Below, in pieces: positions 33,037 through 41,188 of a stretch of DNA of 64,000 nucleotides. Made by a program: the position numbers and the translations under genes. Below the pieces are notes generated by a model. It did not search any database and was not told the DNA's origin. It saw only the letters and a program-made list of their open reading frames with translations. Each line of letters begins with the position of its first letter. Position 1 is the stretch's first letter. This stretch comes from Streptosporangiales bacterium (GTDB lineage Bacteria > Actinomycetota > Actinomycetes > Streptosporangiales > WHST01): positions 1 through 64,000 of the forward strand of contig WHTA01000010.1 in assembly GCA_009379825.1 (NCBI GenBank), in the 5' to 3' direction.

Positions 33037-33603
33037 ATGACGGCACCGACGACCGCCAGCCCAGCCCGACCACTGCTGCGCCGCTGGCCCACCGTCGCCG
33101 GCCTCGCCTTCGCCGCGTTCGTCGGGTTCGACTCCGGCGGCGGCGCGGATCTCGCCCCGGTGCTCGCCGCGGCCGCCGTCGTCTATCTCGGCGCGGCTGC
33201 CCTAGGCAAGCACGGCGCGGCCTGGCCGCTGTTCTTCGGCACCGTGGTCGTGATCACCGTGACAAGACTCGTCGACGACCGCATCGAGCCGACCTGGCTG
33301 CTGTTCGGTGCCGGAGCGGTGCTGTTGGTGTACGGCCTGCTGCGCGGCGCGCTCCGACCGGTTTACGGGTTGCCGCTGCAGACACTGGCGCTGCTCGCGT
33401 ACGGCGCGGTCGCCGCGGTCGGGCTGCTGCTGCACCCACCGCTCGGCGCCTACCTGGTGGCGCTCGGCCTGCTCGGCCACGCGGCCTGGGACCTTTACCA
33501 CTTCCGTACCAGCCGGGTGGTGAGCCCTTCGCTGGCCGAGTTCTGCCTGGTACTCGACGCCACGCTGGCCGTCGTCATCGTCGCCTTGACGGCCCTCGGC
33601 TGA
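33037..33603 (+). CDS. Small polytopic membrane protein behind a CsoR-like site
   Basis: A 188-residue protein with about five hydrophobic segments (for example LFFGTVVVITVTRLVDDR, LLFGAGAVLLVYGLLRGAL, LALLAYGAVAAVGLLLHPPL, GLLGHAAWDLYHF) and no known catalytic motif. A histidine pair (GHAAWDLYHF) near the C-terminus could bind metal. With a CsoR-type operator upstream, copper or thiol stress control is suggested. I do not recognise the family. GAGGAG precedes the ATG at 33037. The gene is alone; no CsoR or copper ATPase gene is in the window. Confidence 0.7.
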   Translation: MTAPTTASPARPLLRRWPTVAGLAFAAFVGFDSGGGADLAPVLAAAAVVYLGAAALGKHGAAWPLFFGTVVVITVTRLVDDRIEPTWLLFGAGAVLLVYGLLRGALRPVYGLPLQTLALLAYGAVAAVGLLLHPPLGAYLVALGLLGHAAWDLYHFRTSRVVSPSLAEFCLVLDATLAVVIVALTALG

Positions 33604-33612
33604 CCCGGCGGG

Positions 33613-33819
33613 TCAGGCGACGCGCTCCCAGTCGTAGGTGTCCCTGATGTGGTCGTTGAAGTAGATGCCCTGGGAGTCCGCGTTCAGCAGGTGGACGTAG
33701 ACGTGCTCGGGCACGCCGACGTACCGGTACACCGCGCCGCTGCGGAACTCCACCTCGAGCACGCCGCGGGCGTGGCCGACACTGGCAAGCACGCTCGACC
33801 CGACCGGCACCCGCTGCAT
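33613..33819 (-). CDS. KTSC domain protein
   Basis: A 68-residue protein matching the KTSC domain: RVPVGSSVLASVGHARGVLE, then VEFRSGAVYRYVGVPEHVYV and a terminal HIRDTYDWERVA. Members are small, widespread and functionally uncharacterised, with a beta-sheet fold proposed to bind nucleic acid. It lies 18 nt after cobS on the same strand and may be read through from the cobalamin operon, although nothing links it to cobalamin. Confidence 0.8.
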   Translation of the reverse strand: MQRVPVGSSVLASVGHARGVLEVEFRSGAVYRYVGVPEHVYVHLLNADSQGIYFNDHIRDTYDWERVA

Positions 33820-33837
33820 GCCACCAGGCTGGCCCGC

Positions 33838-34602
33838 TCAGCTCAGCAAGGCAAGGGTGACGAGGGTGGTCGTACTCACCGTCTCCACCACAGCGCCGTA
33901 GACATCGCCGGTGACGCCGCCCAGCCGCCGCACCGCGTACGCGCGCAGCAGCGCACCGGCCAGCAGCCCGGCCGAAGCGGCGACGGCCAGCCGCCAGCCG
34001 AGCGCGACCGCACCGAAGATGCCGGGCAGCGCCGCCAACGCCACCACGGCCACCGCGTACGCGTACCGCACCACGCGCGGCACTGCACCGGTGACCAACG
34101 CGCCGAAGCCGTCCGTCCGCGCACCCGGCGCACCCGTCGCCAGCACCACGCCGACCCGCGCTGCCACCGCAGACGCGCACAGCGCGGCCGCCGCCCACCA
34201 GATCGGCACCGCGGCGAGCGCCACCACCTGACACGCAAGGGCGAAGCCCAGCGCCACCACGCCCATCGGCCCGATGTCGGAACGTCGCATGATCGCCAAC
34301 GCGTCGCTCGCCGGCCGCCGGCTGCCGAGGCCGTCGGCGGTGTCGGCCAGCCCGTCCAGGTGCAGCGCGCCTGTGGCCACGGCGAGCAACCCGACGGCGA
34401 GCAGGCCGGCGAGCAACCGACCTGGAGTGCCGTCCACGGCGACCCGTACGCCCACGAGCACGGCTGCGCTCCCGGCAGCGAGCAGCACCCCGACGACCGG
34501 CAGGCACAACACCGCCCGCTTCGCATCGACGCGGCGCACCTCCACCGGCCCGGCCACCGGCAGCACGGTGAACAGGCTCAGCGCCGTACGCAACGGACTC
34601 AT
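33838..34602 (-). CDS. cobS: Adenosylcobinamide-GDP ribazoletransferase (CobS/CobV)
   Basis: A 254-residue membrane enzyme joining adenosylcobinamide-GDP and alpha-ribazole phosphate in the last assembly step of the nucleotide loop. It has several hydrophobic segments and the family motifs ALHLDGLADTADGLG (acidic metal-binding pair) and RRLGGVTGDVYGAVVE. The ATG at 34602 overlaps the stop of the upstream fusion gene (ATGA). It is the final gene of the 19-gene operon. Confidence 0.92.
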   Translation of the reverse strand: MSPLRTALSLFTVLPVAGPVEVRRVDAKRAVLCLPVVGVLLAAGSAAVLVGVRVAVDGTPGRLLAGLLAVGLLAVATGALHLDGLADTADGLGSRRPASDALAIMRRSDIGPMGVVALGFALACQVVALAAVPIWWAAAALCASAVAARVGVVLATGAPGARTDGFGALVTGAVPRVVRYAYAVAVVALAALPGIFGAVALGWRLAVAASAGLLAGALLRAYAVRRLGGVTGDVYGAVVETVSTTTLVTLALLS

Positions 34603-36365
34603 CGCAGCCTGCGGGGCACACCTGCCGTGCACAGCCACACCTGCTGGCACTCCGCCGCGATCCGCGCGTTCAGCCGGCCGAGCTCGTCGCGGAACCGGCG
34701 CCCGGCGTAGGTGCCAGGCACGACCCCGGAGCCCGCCTCGTCGCTGACCGCCACCACGTGCCTGGTCGTCTTGCGCCAGGCGGCGACCAGCGCGTCGACG
34801 CGTTCCTCCACGGCACGGTCGGCGTCCGGGTCGCGTCGCCAGGCACCGCACTCGTCCAGCACCGCGGTGAGCCAGGTAGCCAGGCCGTCGACGAGCAGCG
34901 GCGGCTCGTCGACGGCGTCCAGCAACGACACCAGGTCGAGCGTCTCGACCGTCGTCCAGCCGGACGGCCGGCGCTCCTGGTGTAGCCGCACCCGCTCCGC
35001 CCACTCGGCGTCGTCCGGTGCGGGCGCCGGCCCGGTGGCTACGTACGCCACCTGCTCGCGCCCGGCGAGCAACCGCTCTGCCGTCGCCGACTTCCCCGAC
35101 CGCGCACCACCGAGCACCAGCACGCGGTCGGCGGAGGTGCGTTCCTGGCCCGTGGTCGAGGCGAACCCAGCCACATCGCCGATCACCACCACCGCAGGGT
35201 TGGCGATCTCCGCGGCGTCGGCGGCGGCCACGAACTCGCCGAGCGGCGCCGTCACCACCCGCTGCCGCGGTGTGCAGCCCTCCACGACGCATGCAGCCGG
35301 GGTGTCCGCGGGCATCCCGGCGGCACGCAACGAGTCGACGATCGCCGCGAGGTTCTCCACGGCCATCAGCAGCACCAGGGTGGTGCCGCACTTCGCAAGT
35401 GCGGCCCAGTCGACCTGGCTACGCGGATCGTCAGGCGGCACATGGCCGGACACGACCGTGAACCCTTGTGTCACGCCACGATGGGTGACCGGCACCCCGG
35501 CCGACGCGGCCGCCGCGACCGCGCTCGTCACGCCGGGTACCACCTCGACCGGCACATCGGCGTTCGCGCAGGCGATGACCTCCTCGAGGCCACGGCCGAA
35601 GACGAACGGGTCGCCGCCCTTCAGCCGCACGACCCGGCGGCCCGCCCTGGCGTGCTCGACGAGCGCCTCGTTTATGCGTTCCTGCCGCATCCCTGCCGCA
35701 CGCGGCACCTTCGCCGCGTCGATCACCTCGACCCCGGACGGCAGCTCGTCGAGCACGTCGTGCGGGGCGAGCCTGTCGGTGATGACGACGTCCGCCGCCC
35801 GCAGCAACTCCTTGCCCCGCACGGTCAGCAGGCCGGGGTCACCAGGCCCGCCACCGACGATGGCCACCCCGCCCGGCTCGTTGTCACGGCTCTCGCTCAC
35901 GGACTCGTGCACGAGCTCGACGAACCGGTCGCGCAACGCCGCCGAACGCCGCGGCTCGCGCTGCGCGTTCACGGCGACCGTGACGCCGTCGGCGCGGCCC
36001 ACCGCAGGTGTCCACGCGGCCGACGCGACGCCGTCGTCGGCGCGTACGCACCACAGCCGGCGGTCCTCCGCAGCAGCAGCCACGGTCGCGTTCACCTCAG
36101 GCCGGTCGGTGCACGCGAACGCGAACCAGGCGCCGTCCAGGTCGACCGGCTCGAACGCCTTGCGCGCAACGGTGATCACGCCGCGGTCGGCGAGGTCGGC
36201 CAGTGCGGGGGTCAGGTCGGGCGCGACCACACGAACGTCCGCACCGGCGGCGCGCAGGCCGCCCACCTTCCGCATCGCGACCGTACCGCCGCCGACCACG
36301 ACGGCGAGCCGGCCACGTATCCGCAGCGACACCGGGTAGAGCAACTCGTCGTCCATCCGCCTCAC
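34599..36365 (-). CDS. Triple fusion: CysG-N / CobA (SUMT) / CobU
   Basis: A 588-residue protein with three enzymes in one chain. Residues about 1-160 are a siroheme-type dehydrogenase/chelatase fold (RLAVVVGGGTVAMRKVGGL). Residues about 166-405 are the uroporphyrinogen-III C-methyltransferase (VAIVGGGPGDPGLLTVRG, RLKGGDPFVFGRGLEE, VVSGHVPPDD). Residues about 411-588 are cobinamide kinase/guanylyltransferase CobU (LVLGGARSGKSATAERLL, YVATGPAPAPDD, VVAVSDEAGSGVVP). It thus covers entry to the corrin route and a late nucleotide-loop step. GTG at 36365 overlaps the CobT stop. The linker at about 406-410 is short, and the frame is unbroken, so a true fusion is likely. Confidence 0.85.
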   Translation of the reverse strand: MRRMDDELLYPVSLRIRGRLAVVVGGGTVAMRKVGGLRAAGADVRVVAPDLTPALADLADRGVITVARKAFEPVDLDGAWFAFACTDRPEVNATVAAAAEDRRLWCVRADDGVASAAWTPAVGRADGVTVAVNAQREPRRSAALRDRFVELVHESVSESRDNEPGGVAIVGGGPGDPGLLTVRGKELLRAADVVITDRLAPHDVLDELPSGVEVIDAAKVPRAAGMRQERINEALVEHARAGRRVVRLKGGDPFVFGRGLEEVIACANADVPVEVVPGVTSAVAAAASAGVPVTHRGVTQGFTVVSGHVPPDDPRSQVDWAALAKCGTTLVLLMAVENLAAIVDSLRAAGMPADTPAACVVEGCTPRQRVVTAPLGEFVAAADAAEIANPAVVVIGDVAGFASTTGQERTSADRVLVLGGARSGKSATAERLLAGREQVAYVATGPAPAPDDAEWAERVRLHQERRPSGWTTVETLDLVSLLDAVDEPPLLVDGLATWLTAVLDECGAWRRDPDADRAVEERVDALVAAWRKTTRHVVAVSDEAGSGVVPGTYAGRRFRDELGRLNARIAAECQQVWLCTAGVPRRLR

Positions 36366-37417
36366 CTCTTGTCAAGGACACCGGCGCTGTCGAACGTCGC
36401 CACGTCGCGCAGCACACCGGCCGCGGACTGCACCAGCGGCAGCGCGAGCACCGCGCCGGAGCCCTCGCCGAGCCGCAGGTCGAGGTCGAGCAGCGGCCGC
36501 AGGTCGAGCGCGGCCAGCGCGTGCCGCGCACCCGGCTCGACCGAGACGTGCCCGGCGATGAGCGCGTGCACGACGTCGGGCGCGAGCGCGTGCGACACCA
36601 GCGCCGCGGCGACGACGGTGACGCCGTCGAGCACCGCTGGCACCCGGTGTGCGGCCGCCCCGAGCAGGAACCCGGCGATCGCCGCGTGCTCAAGCCCGCC
36701 GACCGCGGCCAGCACGCCGACCGGGTCGTCGGGATCCGGCCGGTGTGTCGCCAGCGACCGCTCCACCACCGCGACCTTGCGCGCCCAGGCCGCCTCGTCC
36801 ACGCCCGCACCGTGCCCGGTCACCTGCTGCACGGGCACGCCGGTGCAGGCCGCGACCAACGCGGCGGACGGCGTGGTGTTCGCGATGCCCATGTCGCCGG
36901 CCAGCAGGCACCGGTTGCCGGCGGCCACCAGCTCGCGCGCGGTCTCGATGCCCACCTCGACCGCCCGTACGGCCTCGGCGCGCGTCATCGCAGGCTCGAC
37001 GGCGATGTTCCCCGTGCCCCGGCGTACGTTGCGGCGCAACAGGTCCGGCGCGTCCGGCAGCTCGGTGGCCACCCCGACGTCGACGACGCTCACCGAGGCA
37101 CCGCACTGTGCGGCAGCCACGTTGACGACGGCGCCGCCGGCAAGGAAGTTCGCCACCATCTGCGCGGTCACCTCCTGCGGCCACGCGGTGACGCCTTCGG
37201 CGTGTACGCCGTGGTCGCCGGCGAACACCGCGATGGCCGCCGGTTCTGGCAACGGCGGCGGGCACTCGCCGGCGAGCACCGCGAGCCGCACGCCCACGTC
37301 CTCCAGCGCACCGAGCGACCCCCGCGGTTTGGTCAGCTGGCCGTGCCGCTGCCACGCCTCCGCCTCGACGGCCGGGTCAGGGGCGGCGATCGCCGCAATC
37401 GTCCGGTCCAGCGTCAC
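36362..37417 (-). CDS. cobT: Nicotinate-nucleotide--dimethylbenzimidazole phosphoribosyltransferase
   Basis: A 351-residue enzyme making alpha-ribazole phosphate, the lower ligand of cobalamin. Family signatures are LTKPRGSLGALE, FAGDHGVHAEGVTAWPQEVT, GNRCLLAGDMGIANTTPSAA, and the catalytic glutamate loop LRLGEGSGAVLAL. I chose GTG at 37417 (VTLDRTIAAI) because it overlaps the upstream stop as GTGA; a longer in-frame reading upstream is shadow text. This is the DMB-using CobT, not the CobT of cobaltochelatase. Confidence 0.92.
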   Translation of the reverse strand: MTLDRTIAAIAAPDPAVEAEAWQRHGQLTKPRGSLGALEDVGVRLAVLAGECPPPLPEPAAIAVFAGDHGVHAEGVTAWPQEVTAQMVANFLAGGAVVNVAAAQCGASVSVVDVGVATELPDAPDLLRRNVRRGTGNIAVEPAMTRAEAVRAVEVGIETARELVAAGNRCLLAGDMGIANTTPSAALVAACTGVPVQQVTGHGAGVDEAAWARKVAVVERSLATHRPDPDDPVGVLAAVGGLEHAAIAGFLLGAAAHRVPAVLDGVTVVAAALVSHALAPDVVHALIAGHVSVEPGARHALAALDLRPLLDLDLRLGEGSGAVLALPLVQSAAGVLRDVATFDSAGVLDKR

Positions 37418-38445
37418 CGGAGCACCTCCGACAGGGTCTGGACGAACGACTCGGTCACCCCAGGCTCCCTTACGGCGATGCGCAACCAGTCCGGGCCGAG
37501 GCCAGGGAACGTGTCCCCACGACGTACGGCGAAACCCCGCTGCCGCAAGGCCTCCCGCACGCCCAGGCCGTCGCGCACCCGCAACAGCACGAACGGCGCA
37601 CGCGGCACTCCGACCACCTCGACGCCGGGCACGTCGCGCAGCAGGTCGAGCAGGTACTCCCGGTGCGTCACGGCGACCCGTGCGGTCGCGTCCGCCTCCG
37701 CGACGGCGGCAGTCGTCGTGCACGCCTGCGCCGCGACAAGTGCCGGCGTCGACACCGACCACGGCGGCTGCACCTCGGCCAACCGCGTCACCAGGTCGAC
37801 GGCGCCGAGCAGGTAACCCACCCGCAGCCCGGCCAACCCCCAGGTCTTCGTGAGACTGCGTACGACGAGCAGCCCGGGCACGTCGGTCGCGGCGGCGAGG
37901 CTCTCCGGCTCGCCCGGTATGGCGTCGAGGAACGCCTCGTCCACGACAAGCACCCGACCCGGCCGGGCGAGCGCCCGCAGTTCGTCCGCCGGATGCAGCA
38001 CCGACGTCGGGTTGGTCGGGTTGCCGACCACCACCAGGTCGGCACCGTCCGGTACGTCGGCCGGCCGCAGCACGAACCCGTCGGCGGCGTCGAGCAGCTG
38101 CCGGTGCACGTCGTGCCCGGCCGCGCGCAGTGCGGCTTCGGGCTCGGTGAACTGCGGATGCACGACCACCGCGTGCCGCGGCTGCAGTGCACGGGCGATC
38201 AACGTGAACGCCTCGGCCGCGCCCGCGGTCAACAGCACCTGCTCCGCAGGCCGCCGGTGCCGCGCCGCCACCACCTCACGGGCGACGGCCGACCGCGGGT
38301 AACTGGCGAGCCCGTCCAGGCTGGCGGCGAGCTCCGCGCGCAACCAGGCCGGCGGCTGCTGCCTGCGCACGTTGACGGCGAGGTCGACGAGACCGGTGTC
38401 GAGCTCCGCGTCGCCGTGGTGGCGCAGGTCCACGTCAACCGACAT
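37414..38445 (-). CDS. cobC: PLP-dependent CobC-type aminotransferase (threonine-phosphate decarboxylase-like)
   Basis: A 343-residue fold-type I PLP enzyme of the CobC/CobD (Rv2231c-like) family, thought to make (R)-1-amino-2-propanol phosphate, the linker of the nucleotide loop. Visible motifs are LASYPRS, the VVVGNPTNPTSVLHPAD turn, VVDEAFLDAIPG, and the PLP lysine in SLTKTWGLAGLRVGYL. The ATG at 38445 overlaps the end of CbiX by 11 nt. A longer reading from 38559 is shadow sequence. Confidence 0.88.
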   Translation of the reverse strand: MSVDVDLRHHGDAELDTGLVDLAVNVRRQQPPAWLRAELAASLDGLASYPRSAVAREVVAARHRRPAEQVLLTAGAAEAFTLIARALQPRHAVVVHPQFTEPEAALRAAGHDVHRQLLDAADGFVLRPADVPDGADLVVVGNPTNPTSVLHPADELRALARPGRVLVVDEAFLDAIPGEPESLAAATDVPGLLVVRSLTKTWGLAGLRVGYLLGAVDLVTRLAEVQPPWSVSTPALVAAQACTTTAAVAEADATARVAVTHREYLLDLLRDVPGVEVVGVPRAPFVLLRVRDGLGVREALRQRGFAVRRGDTFPGLGPDWLRIAVREPGVTESFVQTLSEVLR

Positions 38446-39340
38446 GATGGTGCCCGTGTCCGTGGCCGTGCGAGTGCGCGGGGTCGTCCGGGTGGTGGTG
38501 CGGCAGCTGCGGTGCGCCCACCTTGTCCGCGAAGCCGGGCAGGGCGATGCGGTAGACACAGGTGTCGCAGTTCATCCTGATGTCACCGCCGACCGCCTCG
38601 TCGTAGCGTTCGAGCACCAGGTCGGCGAGCTCGTCGCAGTCGCCGATGAGGTCGGCCACCCGCACCTCCATCGCCTGGTCCGCTGCCGCGAACTCCTGTG
38701 ACTGGGCGACGATGCGGTCGGGCAGCACTCCGGGGAAGAGGAAGTACGGCGCCACCACCACCCGCGACGCACCGAGCTTGCGCACCTTGTCCAACGCCGC
38801 GGGCACAGACGGCTCGGCCAGCGAGATGAACGACGGCTCCACGCCCGCGTAACCGCGCCCCTCCCACAGCAGCCTGGCGACCTTCGCGACCTCGGCGTTG
38901 GCGTCCGGGTCGGTGGAGCCGCGGCCGACGAGCACCACGTACGTGTCCGCGCGGTCGGCACCGTCGAGCGCGTCGTCGATACGTGCCGCGACGACGTCCT
39001 GCAGCACCGGGTGCGGCCCGAGCGGCCGGCCGTAGCGGTACCTCAGGCCCGGGTGCCGTACCTGCTCGCGGGCCATCGCGCCGGGGATGTCGCCCTTGCC
39101 GTGCCCGGCGGCCGTCAGCACCAACGGCACCGTCGCCACGTCGTGGTGCCCGGTGGCGACGACCTTCCCGACCGCGTCGGTCACCGGCGGCGGGGCGAGC
39201 TCGATGAAGCCGCCCTCCACCACAGGCACCCGGTCGGCCACCCGGGTGCGCACGCGGTCGATGAACGCGTGGAACTCGCGCACCCCCTTCTCGCTCTTCG
39301 TGCCATGCCCGACGATCAGCAGCGGCAGCATCTCGGTCAT
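38435..39340 (-). CDS. cbiX: Sirohydrochlorin cobaltochelatase, CbiX family, with His-rich tail
   Basis: A 301-residue CbiX-type chelatase of two homologous halves: VGHGTKSEKGVREFHAF in the first and VVLVGRGSTDPDANAEVAK in the second, each with an active-site His or Gly-rich loop. It inserts cobalt into sirohydrochlorin, the early-cobalt route. The C-terminus has CDTC and a striking histidine run (HHHPDDPAHSHGHGHGHHH), which could store or deliver Co. The ATG at 39340 overlaps the cobH stop. Confidence 0.88.
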   Translation of the reverse strand: MTEMLPLLIVGHGTKSEKGVREFHAFIDRVRTRVADRVPVVEGGFIELAPPPVTDAVGKVVATGHHDVATVPLVLTAAGHGKGDIPGAMAREQVRHPGLRYRYGRPLGPHPVLQDVVAARIDDALDGADRADTYVVLVGRGSTDPDANAEVAKVARLLWEGRGYAGVEPSFISLAEPSVPAALDKVRKLGASRVVVAPYFLFPGVLPDRIVAQSQEFAAADQAMEVRVADLIGDCDELADLVLERYDEAVGGDIRMNCDTCVYRIALPGFADKVGAPQLPHHHPDDPAHSHGHGHGHHHVG

Positions 39341-39930
39341 CCCTTCTCCCCCTCCAGGTAGAGCAGGGCGTTCACGGCCGCGGCGGCGACCGCCGACCCG
39401 CCCTTCTCGCTTCGGTTGCTCACCGCGGGCAGACCGCTCGCCCGTAGGTCGTGCTTCGACTCCACCGCGCCGACGAACCCGACGGGCAGCCCGACGACAA
39501 GCGCCGGTGCCACGTCGAGCTCGAGGATCGCCGTCAACGCCGTCGGCGCGTTGCCGACCACCCACACCGCGCCGGCGCCGACCTCCTCGTACGCGAGCCG
39601 GATCGCCGCGGCCGAGCGGGTGGAGCCCTGCGCCTGTGCCAGCGCCGGGACGCGCGGGTCGCGGATGCGGCAGACGACCTCGCGCGTGGTGATGCCGGCG
39701 GCGATCATCTCCGCGTCGGCGACCACAGGTGCGCCCGCGTGCAAGGCGGCAAGGCCGCCGGCGAGCGCATCCTCCTCGCACACCAGGTCGGCGACGTAGT
39801 CGACGTCGGCGCTCGCGTGCACCACGCGTTCGACCACTGCCCGCTGCAGCGGCGCGAGGTGACCGGTGTCCACGCGCGAGCGCAGGATCTCGTACGACTC
39901 GCGTTCGATCGCGCTGACCACCCGCGTCAT
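39337..39930 (-). CDS. cobH: Precorrin-8X methylmutase (CobH/CbiC)
   Basis: A 197-residue mutase moving the C11 methyl to C12 to form hydrogenobyrinate or cobyrinate. The catalytic histidine is in RVVHASADVDY, and the conserved GLPVGFVGAVESK loop follows. ATG at 39930 and stop at 39337 overlap neighbouring genes by ATGA. The long plus-strand shadow readings across it are not genes. Confidence 0.92.
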   Translation of the reverse strand: MTRVVSAIERESYEILRSRVDTGHLAPLQRAVVERVVHASADVDYVADLVCEEDALAGGLAALHAGAPVVADAEMIAAGITTREVVCRIRDPRVPALAQAQGSTRSAAAIRLAYEEVGAGAVWVVGNAPTALTAILELDVAPALVVGLPVGFVGAVESKHDLRASGLPAVSNRSEKGGSAVAAAAVNALLYLEGEKG

Positions 39931-41000
39931 CGGGCTGCCCCGTACTTCCGGTCGAACCCGCCGACCCGCCAGGCGAGCGCCGCACCGAGCCAGGCGGTGA
40001 GGAACAGCCCGACGATGATGTAGCCGAGCAGCTCGAAGTGGTCGCCGATGGCCGCGTACGCCGCGAGCGGGCCGCCGATCCCCGTGCCGCCGACGACCAG
40101 CCCGGCCAGGTACACGGTGCCGACGAAGCAGGCGACGACCACGGTCATGCCGGTGGTCGCGAGGTTGTAGTAGAGCTTGCGCGCCGGGCTCCGGAACGCC
40201 CACGAGTACGCGCGGGTCATCAGCAAGCTGTCCGCCGTGTCCAGCGCACTCATCCCGGCGGCGAACAGCAACGGGAGCGTGAGCACGGCGAGCATCGGCA
40301 ACGTGCCCGCGGTCGCCGCGCTCGCCGACAGCGTCAGCAACGTCACCTCGGATGCGGTCTCCAGGCCGAGCCCGAAGAGCAAGCCGACGGGGAACATGTG
40401 CCACGACGACCGGATCAGGCTGCGTGCCCGGCCGCCGAGCATCCGGTTCATCAGCCCGCGGTTGAGCAGCTGCAGCTCGAGGTCCTTCTCGTCCAGCTCG
40501 CCGCGGGTCAGCTGCCGCCACAGCTTCCCCACCCCGACGAGCACGAGCGCGTTGAGCGCGGCCACCAGCAGCAGAAAGGTGGCCGCCACTGCCGCCGCCA
40601 CCACGCTGCCGTAGGTGCGGAACGCGTCCACCTTCGCGGCCGTGGCCGCGCCGGCCGCGATCGCGACGATCAACGACAGCACGAACACCACCGACGAGTG
40701 GCCCATGGCGAAGAAGAAGCCGACCCCCACCGGCCGCCGGCCGCGCTGCAGCATCAACCGCGTGGTGTCGTCGATGGCCGCGATGTGGTCGGCGTCGAAC
40801 GCGTGCCGCATGCCCAGTGCGTACGCCAGCGTGCCCGCGCCCGCGAACGACGTGGCCGCCGCGAGGTTGTTCGCGTAGTACAGGTACATCGACCAGCCGA
40901 CCACGTGGATGCCGGCGATCACGCCGATCATGCCGGACAACCGCAGCCGCTCCGCTCTCGTCCAGCGACCGGAGGCGACCACGTCGGAGCGGACATTCAT
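39927..41000 (-). CDS. NiCoT family nickel/cobalt transporter
   Basis: A 357-residue secondary transporter with the NiCoT signature MRHAFDADHIAAIDDTTR (H66 onwards, second transmembrane region) and later LGLETASEVTLL, typical of HoxN/NixA. It has about eight transmembrane helices. Its place inside the cobalamin operon points to cobalt uptake. ATG at 41000 overlaps the ferredoxin stop. Regulation follows the upstream cobalamin riboswitch. Confidence 0.9.
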   Translation of the reverse strand: MNVRSDVVASGRWTRAERLRLSGMIGVIAGIHVVGWSMYLYYANNLAAATSFAGAGTLAYALGMRHAFDADHIAAIDDTTRLMLQRGRRPVGVGFFFAMGHSSVVFVLSLIVAIAAGAATAAKVDAFRTYGSVVAAAVAATFLLLVAALNALVLVGVGKLWRQLTRGELDEKDLELQLLNRGLMNRMLGGRARSLIRSSWHMFPVGLLFGLGLETASEVTLLTLSASAATAGTLPMLAVLTLPLLFAAGMSALDTADSLLMTRAYSWAFRSPARKLYYNLATTGMTVVVACFVGTVYLAGLVVGGTGIGGPLAAYAAIGDHFELLGYIIVGLFLTAWLGAALAWRVGGFDRKYGAAR

Positions 41001-41188
41001 GGCGAGACTCCTTCACTGGTAAGGCTGATCGCGTCGACGGGGCAGATCTCCACGCACTCCCCGCATCCGGTGCAGCAGTCGTCGAGCACGACGAGCACGC
41101 CGTCGCTGGGCCGGATCGCATGCTCAGGACAGGTGAGCAGGCACGCACCGCAGCCCTGGCACGCGCCGATGGTGGCTACCGCGACCAT
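40997..41188 (-). CDS. 2x[4Fe-4S] ferredoxin-like protein
   Basis: A 63-residue ferredoxin with two cluster motifs, ACQGCGACLLTCP and CCTGCGECVEICP. It overlaps the end of the CbiGH gene by 13 nt and ends as ATGA with the NiCoT start, so it is fully embedded in the operon. It could feed electrons to a corrin ring reductase or to cobalt reduction before adenosylation; neither is proven. The start ATG 41188 (MVAVATIGAC) is one of two options. Confidence 0.85.
   Translation of the reverse strand: MVAVATIGACQGCGACLLTCPEHAIRPSDGVLVVLDDCCTGCGECVEICPVDAISLTSEGVSP

Noticed and set aside
33838-35391. A 517-residue extension of CobS
   Set aside because: The extra N-terminus is composition-driven shadow of the CobU fusion gene; ATG 34602 overlaps the previous stop and starts the family sequence.
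36362-37762. A 466-residue extension of CobT
   Set aside because: The upstream part is Arg/Gly/Ala-rich shadow text; GTG 37417 overlaps the cobC stop and matches the family start.
40997-41188. The ferredoxin as a CobG replacement
   Set aside because: It lacks a siroheme or nitrite-reductase-like domain; 63 residues are too few.
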